From contig JAAOZY010000363.1 in the NCBI GenBank assembly GCA_012274205.1, positions 1-15,683 of the forward strand: DNA of 15,683 bases, in the 5' to 3' direction. This stretch comes from Betaproteobacteria bacterium. GTDB lineage: Bacteria > Pseudomonadota > Gammaproteobacteria > Burkholderiales > SG8-39. This document shows, in pieces, positions 13,119-15,683 of the stretch (the first letter of the stretch is position 1; the number at the start of each line of letters is the position of its first letter). The notes under the pieces are model-generated. The model had not been told where the DNA came from. It searched no databases and worked only from the letters and a program-made list of their open reading frames with translations. Made by a program: the position numbers and the translations under genes.

Positions 13119-14021
13119 CTACGCGGACTTCCGCGCCGGCCGGTTCACCAGCGCGATGCCTGCGCCCACCAGCAGCGCGGCAGCGAGGAAGACCGCGCTG
13201 AGCGGCTCGGACAGCAGGATCACGCCGAAAGCCACGCCGAACAGGGGCGTCAGGAACGAAAACACCGACAACCTGCCGGCGAGATAGCGCGTGAGCAGCC
13301 AGAACCAGGCTAGATAGCTGGCGAAAGCAACGATCACGCCCTGATAGGCGAGACTCGCCACCACCAGCGGCGAGAGCGCGATGATCCCGGGTTCGCCCGC
13401 GAGCATTGATGCGAGCGGCAGGACCAGCGCGGAAATTCCGAGCTGGTAGAACAGCGTCTTGGTCGCACTGGCGGAGCCGAGCCTGCTCGAGCGGATCACT
13501 ACCGTGGTTGCCGCCCACAGTGCCGCCGCGATCACGCCGTAGGCATCGCCGATTAGGGTCGATCCCCTGGCCGAGCCAAAGCCATCGGCGAATGCGAGCG
13601 CCACGCCGAGGAACGCCAGCGTCACGCCGGTCCACTGCAGCGCACTCAGGCGCTCGCCCGGCACGAACCACTGCAGGCCCAGTGCCGTGAGGCAGGGCGC
13701 GAGGTAAAGGAACACCACCATGCGTGAAGCCGCGGTATGGGCAAGCCCGGCATAGATGAATATGAATTCGCCGGCGAACAAGACGCCCGCGACCATGCCA
13801 CCGGCAAGGGTGCCGTCGCGGCGGAACAGCGGAATACGGCGCAGCCGCGCCCAGGCGAGCAGCAGCACGACCGCAATGATGGAGCGCAGTCCGCCCTGCA
13901 TGATGGGCGAAATGCCCGGAGCGGCCAGCTTGATCGCGATCTGGTTGAAGCCCCAGCACAAGCACAGCACGATCATCATCGACACCGCCAGCGCGTCGGC
14001 GGGTTTGCGCTCGGAGGGCAC
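13119..14021 (-). CDS. EamA/DMT superfamily permease
   Basis: The 300-residue product is a ten-helix drug/metabolite transporter with two EamA halves (about 10-140 and 155-290). Evidence includes the N-terminal CWGFNQIAIKLA segment, LRSIIAVVLLLAWARLRR at the end of helix 2, the GVTLAFLGVALAFADG helix closing the first half, and in the second half LFGVAFGVILLSEPLSAVFL, the usual EamA C-terminal helix 9 region with its conserved Glu. The family exports amino acids, metabolites or drugs; the substrate is not readable. The start is GTG (14019-14021); no internal ATG fits without losing the first helix, and the Shine-Dalgarno sequence is weak. It starts 44 bp after the mlaF-like gene stop on the same strand, so the two may be cotranscribed. 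Confidence 0.92.
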   Translation of the reverse strand: MPSERKPADALAVSMMIVLCLCWGFNQIAIKLAAPGISPIMQGGLRSIIAVVLLLAWARLRRIPLFRRDGTLAGGMVAGVLFAGEFIFIYAGLAHTAASRMVVFLYLAPCLTALGLQWFVPGERLSALQWTGVTLAFLGVALAFADGFGSARGSTLIGDAYGVIAAALWAATTVVIRSSRLGSASATKTLFYQLGISALVLPLASMLAGEPGIIALSPLVVASLAYQGVIVAFASYLAWFWLLTRYLAGRLSVFSFLTPLFGVAFGVILLSEPLSAVFLAAALLVGAGIALVNRPARKSA

Positions 14022-14065
14022 GATCTGCGTTTTTTCGGCTGAACCGGTTCGCGTCGCGCGTCGCG

Positions 14066-14872
14066 CTATTTCAGGCCAAACTGCGCCGCTATCGGCTGCG
14101 CCGGATAGTGGAACGGGATCGGGCCGTCCGGCTCGGCATGGACGAACTGGTGCACCACCGGATTGTCGGAAGCCAGCATCGCATCGGGCGTGCCCTCGCC
14201 CACCACCACGCCATCGGCGATGACGTACAGGTAGTCGACCAGCTTGAGCGACTCGCTTACGTCGTAGGTGACGATGATCGAGGTGGTGCCGAGCGCGTCG
14301 TTCAGGCGCCGTATCAGATCGGCGATGACATTGAGCGAAATCGGATCCAGACCCGCAAACGGCTCGTCGTACATCGCCAGCATCGGGTCGTGCACGATGG
14401 CGCGGGCAAGCGCGACGCGCCGCGCCATCCCGCCGGAGAGTTCGCTCGGCATCAGCGTCCTCGCGCCGCGCAGTCCGACCACCTGCAGTTTCATCAGAAT
14501 CAGCGAGCGGATCAACTCCTCCGGCAGGTCTGAATTCTCGCGCAGCGGAAATGCGATGTTCTCGTACACCGACAGGTCGGTGAACAAGCCGCCGGCCTGG
14601 AACATCATGCCCATCTTGAGCCGCAGCCGGTGCAGGCTGTCGGTGTCCAGCTCGTGCACCAGCTCGCCGGCGACCCTTACCGTGCCCTGTGCCGGCTTTT
14701 CCTGCCCGCCGATCAGCCGCAGCAGCGTCGATTTGCCGCAGCCGCTCGCACCGAGTATGGCGACCACCTTGCCACGCGGGATACTGAGGTTGAGCCCCTT
14801 GAGCACCTCGCGTTCGCCGTAATTGAACTTGAGGCCGGTAATCTCGACTAAGCTATCTGCAGTGGGGCTCAT
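14066..14872 (-). CDS. mlaF: MlaF-like ABC transporter ATPase (phospholipid transport type) with Tyr in the H-loop
   Basis: MlaF is the ATPase of the MlaFEDB inner-membrane complex that moves phospholipids between inner and outer membranes. The 268-residue protein has Walker A GASGCGKST (41-49), Q-loop Q92 (MMFQAGGLF), signature LSGGMARRVALARA (145-158) and Walker B LAMYDE (165-170) with E170. The C-terminal extension QFVHAEPDGPIPFHYPA (242-258) is characteristic of MlaF. The H-loop, normally TH or SH, reads VTYDVSES, so the switch histidine is Y203. The usual next gene mlaE is absent; an EamA permease follows after 44 bp. The ATG (14870-14872) is chosen because the ABC domain starts right after it; there is no clear Shine-Dalgarno sequence. 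A TAAAAT -10-like box lies at 14899-14904 on the minus strand. The symbol is given on the C-terminal match. Confidence 0.85.
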   Translation of the reverse strand: MSPTADSLVEITGLKFNYGEREVLKGLNLSIPRGKVVAILGASGCGKSTLLRLIGGQEKPAQGTVRVAGELVHELDTDSLHRLRLKMGMMFQAGGLFTDLSVYENIAFPLRENSDLPEELIRSLILMKLQVVGLRGARTLMPSELSGGMARRVALARAIVHDPMLAMYDEPFAGLDPISLNVIADLIRRLNDALGTTSIIVTYDVSESLKLVDYLYVIADGVVVGEGTPDAMLASDNPVVHQFVHAEPDGPIPFHYPAQPIAAQFGLK

Positions 14873-14914
14873 CAGAAGGGCACGGTGGGTTTGACGCGAT
14901 TTTACACGGCTTCG

Positions 14915-14924
14915 CGCACGTGCG
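14915..14924. other. 10-bp palindrome in the mlaF-msrB divergent spacer
   Basis: CGCACGTGCG is a perfect palindrome with a CACGTG centre, 42 bp from the mlaF start and 74 bp from the msrB start. It could be a shared operator, but such a short GC-rich palindrome is weak evidence alone. Confidence 0.2.
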
Positions 14925-14944
14925 AGCCGCGCTCCCGTCCGGCG

Positions 14945-14974
14945 CTGCCACGACCGGCCCGGACCGCGTATAGT
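14945..14974 (+). promoter_or_regulatory. Candidate sigma-70 promoter for msrB
   Basis: CTGCCA (14945-14950) and TATAGT (14969-14974) are 18 bp apart and match consensus at 4 and 5 of 6 positions. Initiation near 14981 would leave a leader of about 18 nt containing AGGAG (14988-14992), correctly placed 6 nt before the ATG. Confidence 0.5.
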
Positions 14975-14998
14975 CTTGATCAGGAACAGGAGACCAAT

Positions 14999-15565
14999 AT
15001 GGACAGGCGCAACTGGCTGAGGCTGCTGGCGGCTACGCCCCTCGCGGGGCTTGCCGGAGGCTGGCTGGCACGGTCCGCATTTGCCAAAGGGGGAGAAAGC
15101 GTGGAACAGCTGCAGAAGAACTGGAAGTCGCTGCTGGCCGAGGGCGCGGACGTCGCGAGCAGTGCGGAGCCGCTCAAACTGTCCGATGCGGAATGGAAGA
15201 AGCGCCTCGCGTCGGCCGCCTACAAAGTGCTGCGCCATGAAGGCACCGAGCCCCCCGGTACCAGCCCGCTGGACGGCGAGAAGCGCGACGGCGTATTCGT
15301 GTGCGCCGGCTGCCGCCTGCCGCTGTTTACTTCGGCGATGAAATTCGACAGCGGCACCGGCTGGCCCAGCTTTTTTACCACCATATCCGGCGCGTTCGGC
15401 ACCAACCGCGATTTCAAGCTGATTCTGCCGCGCACCGAATACCACTGCGCCCGCTGCGGCGGCCATCACGGCCATGTGTTCGACGACGGCCCGCCGCCGA
15501 CCGGGCTGCGCTACTGCAACAACGGCGTCGCGCTCGCGTTCATCCCCAAGTCCGGCAAGTCCTAG
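14999..15565 (+). CDS. msrB: Tat-exported peptide-methionine (R)-S-oxide reductase MsrB
   Basis: MsrB reduces the R-diastereomer of methionine sulfoxide in proteins. The 188-residue product opens with a twin-arginine signal, MDRRNWLRLL followed by a hydrophobic stretch and ARSAFA (cut near residue 29), so it is predicted to work in the periplasm after folding. A 30-residue linker precedes the MsrB domain (about 63-184): zinc ligands C102/C105 (CAGC) and C150/C153 (CARC), the signature FDSGTGWPSFF (116-126), GGHHGHVFDDGPPPTGLRYC and the catalytic C173 in RYCNNG. Only these five cysteines occur, so no obvious resolving cysteine is present and external reduction is likely. The start is ATG 14999-15001 with AGGAG; an in-frame GTG at 14885 would add non-family residues and lie upstream of the promoter. 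It is divergent from mlaF. Confidence 0.95.
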   Translation: MDRRNWLRLLAATPLAGLAGGWLARSAFAKGGESVEQLQKNWKSLLAEGADVASSAEPLKLSDAEWKKRLASAAYKVLRHEGTEPPGTSPLDGEKRDGVFVCAGCRLPLFTSAMKFDSGTGWPSFFTTISGAFGTNRDFKLILPRTEYHCARCGGHHGHVFDDGPPPTGLRYCNNGVALAFIPKSGKS

Positions 15566-15598
15566 CGGCCGGTCTGTGGTGGGCAAGCCATACGCCCG

Positions 15599-15604
15599 TA
15601 CAAT
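15599..15604 (+). promoter_or_regulatory. Candidate -10 element implying a leaderless mRNA for the last gene
   Basis: TACAAT matches the -10 consensus at 5 of 6 positions and ends exactly 7 nt before the A of the next ATG (15611), where transcription would normally begin. No Shine-Dalgarno sequence lies between. No good -35 is seen. Confidence 0.4.
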
Positions 15605-15610
15605 GCGCGC

Positions 15611-15683
15611 ATGGATACCGACAATGCACCCTATGGCGGGCTCACGCCCGATTGCGTGCTCGATGCACTGGACAGCATAGGGC
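15611..15683 (+). CDS. srkA: Probable SrkA/YihE-type serine/threonine kinase, first 24 codons (cut by window edge)
   Basis: The frame from ATG 15611 reads MDTDNAPYGGLTPDCVLDAL then DSIG before the window ends. The LTPDxVLDALDSIG segment resembles the start of SrkA/YihE stress-response kinases, where a similar LTPD/HPD-DAL helix precedes the kinase fold. Those kinases protect against envelope and oxidative stress, which would suit the MsrB neighbour 45 bp upstream on the same strand, but that link is inference. Only 24 codons are visible, so this is recognition of an N-terminus only. No Shine-Dalgarno sequence precedes the ATG. Confidence 0.6.
   Translation, partial: MDTDNAPYGGLTPDCVLDALDSIG

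Noticed and set aside
14873..15586. N-terminal extension of the mlaF frame up to 15586
   Set aside because: The frame is merely open; the extension is antisense to msrB and the ABC domain begins right after the ATG at 14872.
1..15683. CRISPR arrays, tRNA or rRNA genes, insertion sequences, phage genes
   Set aside because: No regularly spaced repeats, no cloverleaf or rRNA segments recognised, and no transposase or integrase motifs in any frame considered.

Overview
The window is GC-rich DNA packed with housekeeping genes and looks like a betaproteobacterial chromosome (Nitrosomonadales, Rhodocyclales or Burkholderiales type). The best evidence is gene order: leuC, a tiny entericidin-like lipoprotein, leuD, leuB, asd, fimV and truA, all on the minus strand, an arrangement known from many Betaproteobacteria. 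The encoded protein types agree with this (LeuD starting MEKFTVLNG, a long alanine-rich FimV, an MlaF-type ATPase with an EPDGPIPFHYPA tail). No prophage, insertion sequence, CRISPR array, rRNA or tRNA was seen.

Region 1 (1-8127, minus strand). Transcription runs leftwards. leuC, the entericidin-like gene, leuD and leuB are tightly spaced and form a leucine operon that converts 2-isopropylmalate to the leucine precursor. asd (aspartate family) follows after 113 bp, then fimV (polar peptidoglycan-binding hub for type IV pili and cell polarity) with its own likely promoter and a strong terminator, then the start of truA (tRNA pseudouridine synthase), cut by the window edge. The main oddity is a second, diverged copy of the first 16 codons of leuD lying 110 bp upstream of the real leuD start. 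It forms a 34-codon ORF that stops 5 nt before leuD.

Region 2 (8128-10395). An MFS transporter (minus) is divergent from a small exported Gly/Ala/Thr-rich protein (plus) resembling YjbE in size and layout. Behind it lie about 630 bp without a convincing gene: one doubtful small membrane ORF, several stem-loops, and a very good plus-strand terminator at 10274-10302. That terminator implies a plus-strand transcript, either a long structured 3' UTR or a small RNA.

Region 3 (10396-13118). aroC (chorismate synthase, minus) is divergent from a DUF169 protein of unknown function (plus), which converges on a two-CBS-domain protein (minus).

Region 4 (13119-15683). An EamA/DMT exporter-type permease lies directly downstream of an mlaF-like ABC ATPase (both minus). 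No mlaE permease gene lies next to the ATPase, and its H-loop histidine is replaced by tyrosine. A Tat-signal-bearing MsrB (methionine-R-sulfoxide reductase) is divergent on the plus strand, followed by the first codons of a probable SrkA/YihE-type kinase that may be translated from a leaderless mRNA.

Most of the window is ordinary core metabolism. The points most worth a second look are the leuD 5' duplication, the structured and terminated stretch at 10070-10302, and the MlaF H-loop substitution.
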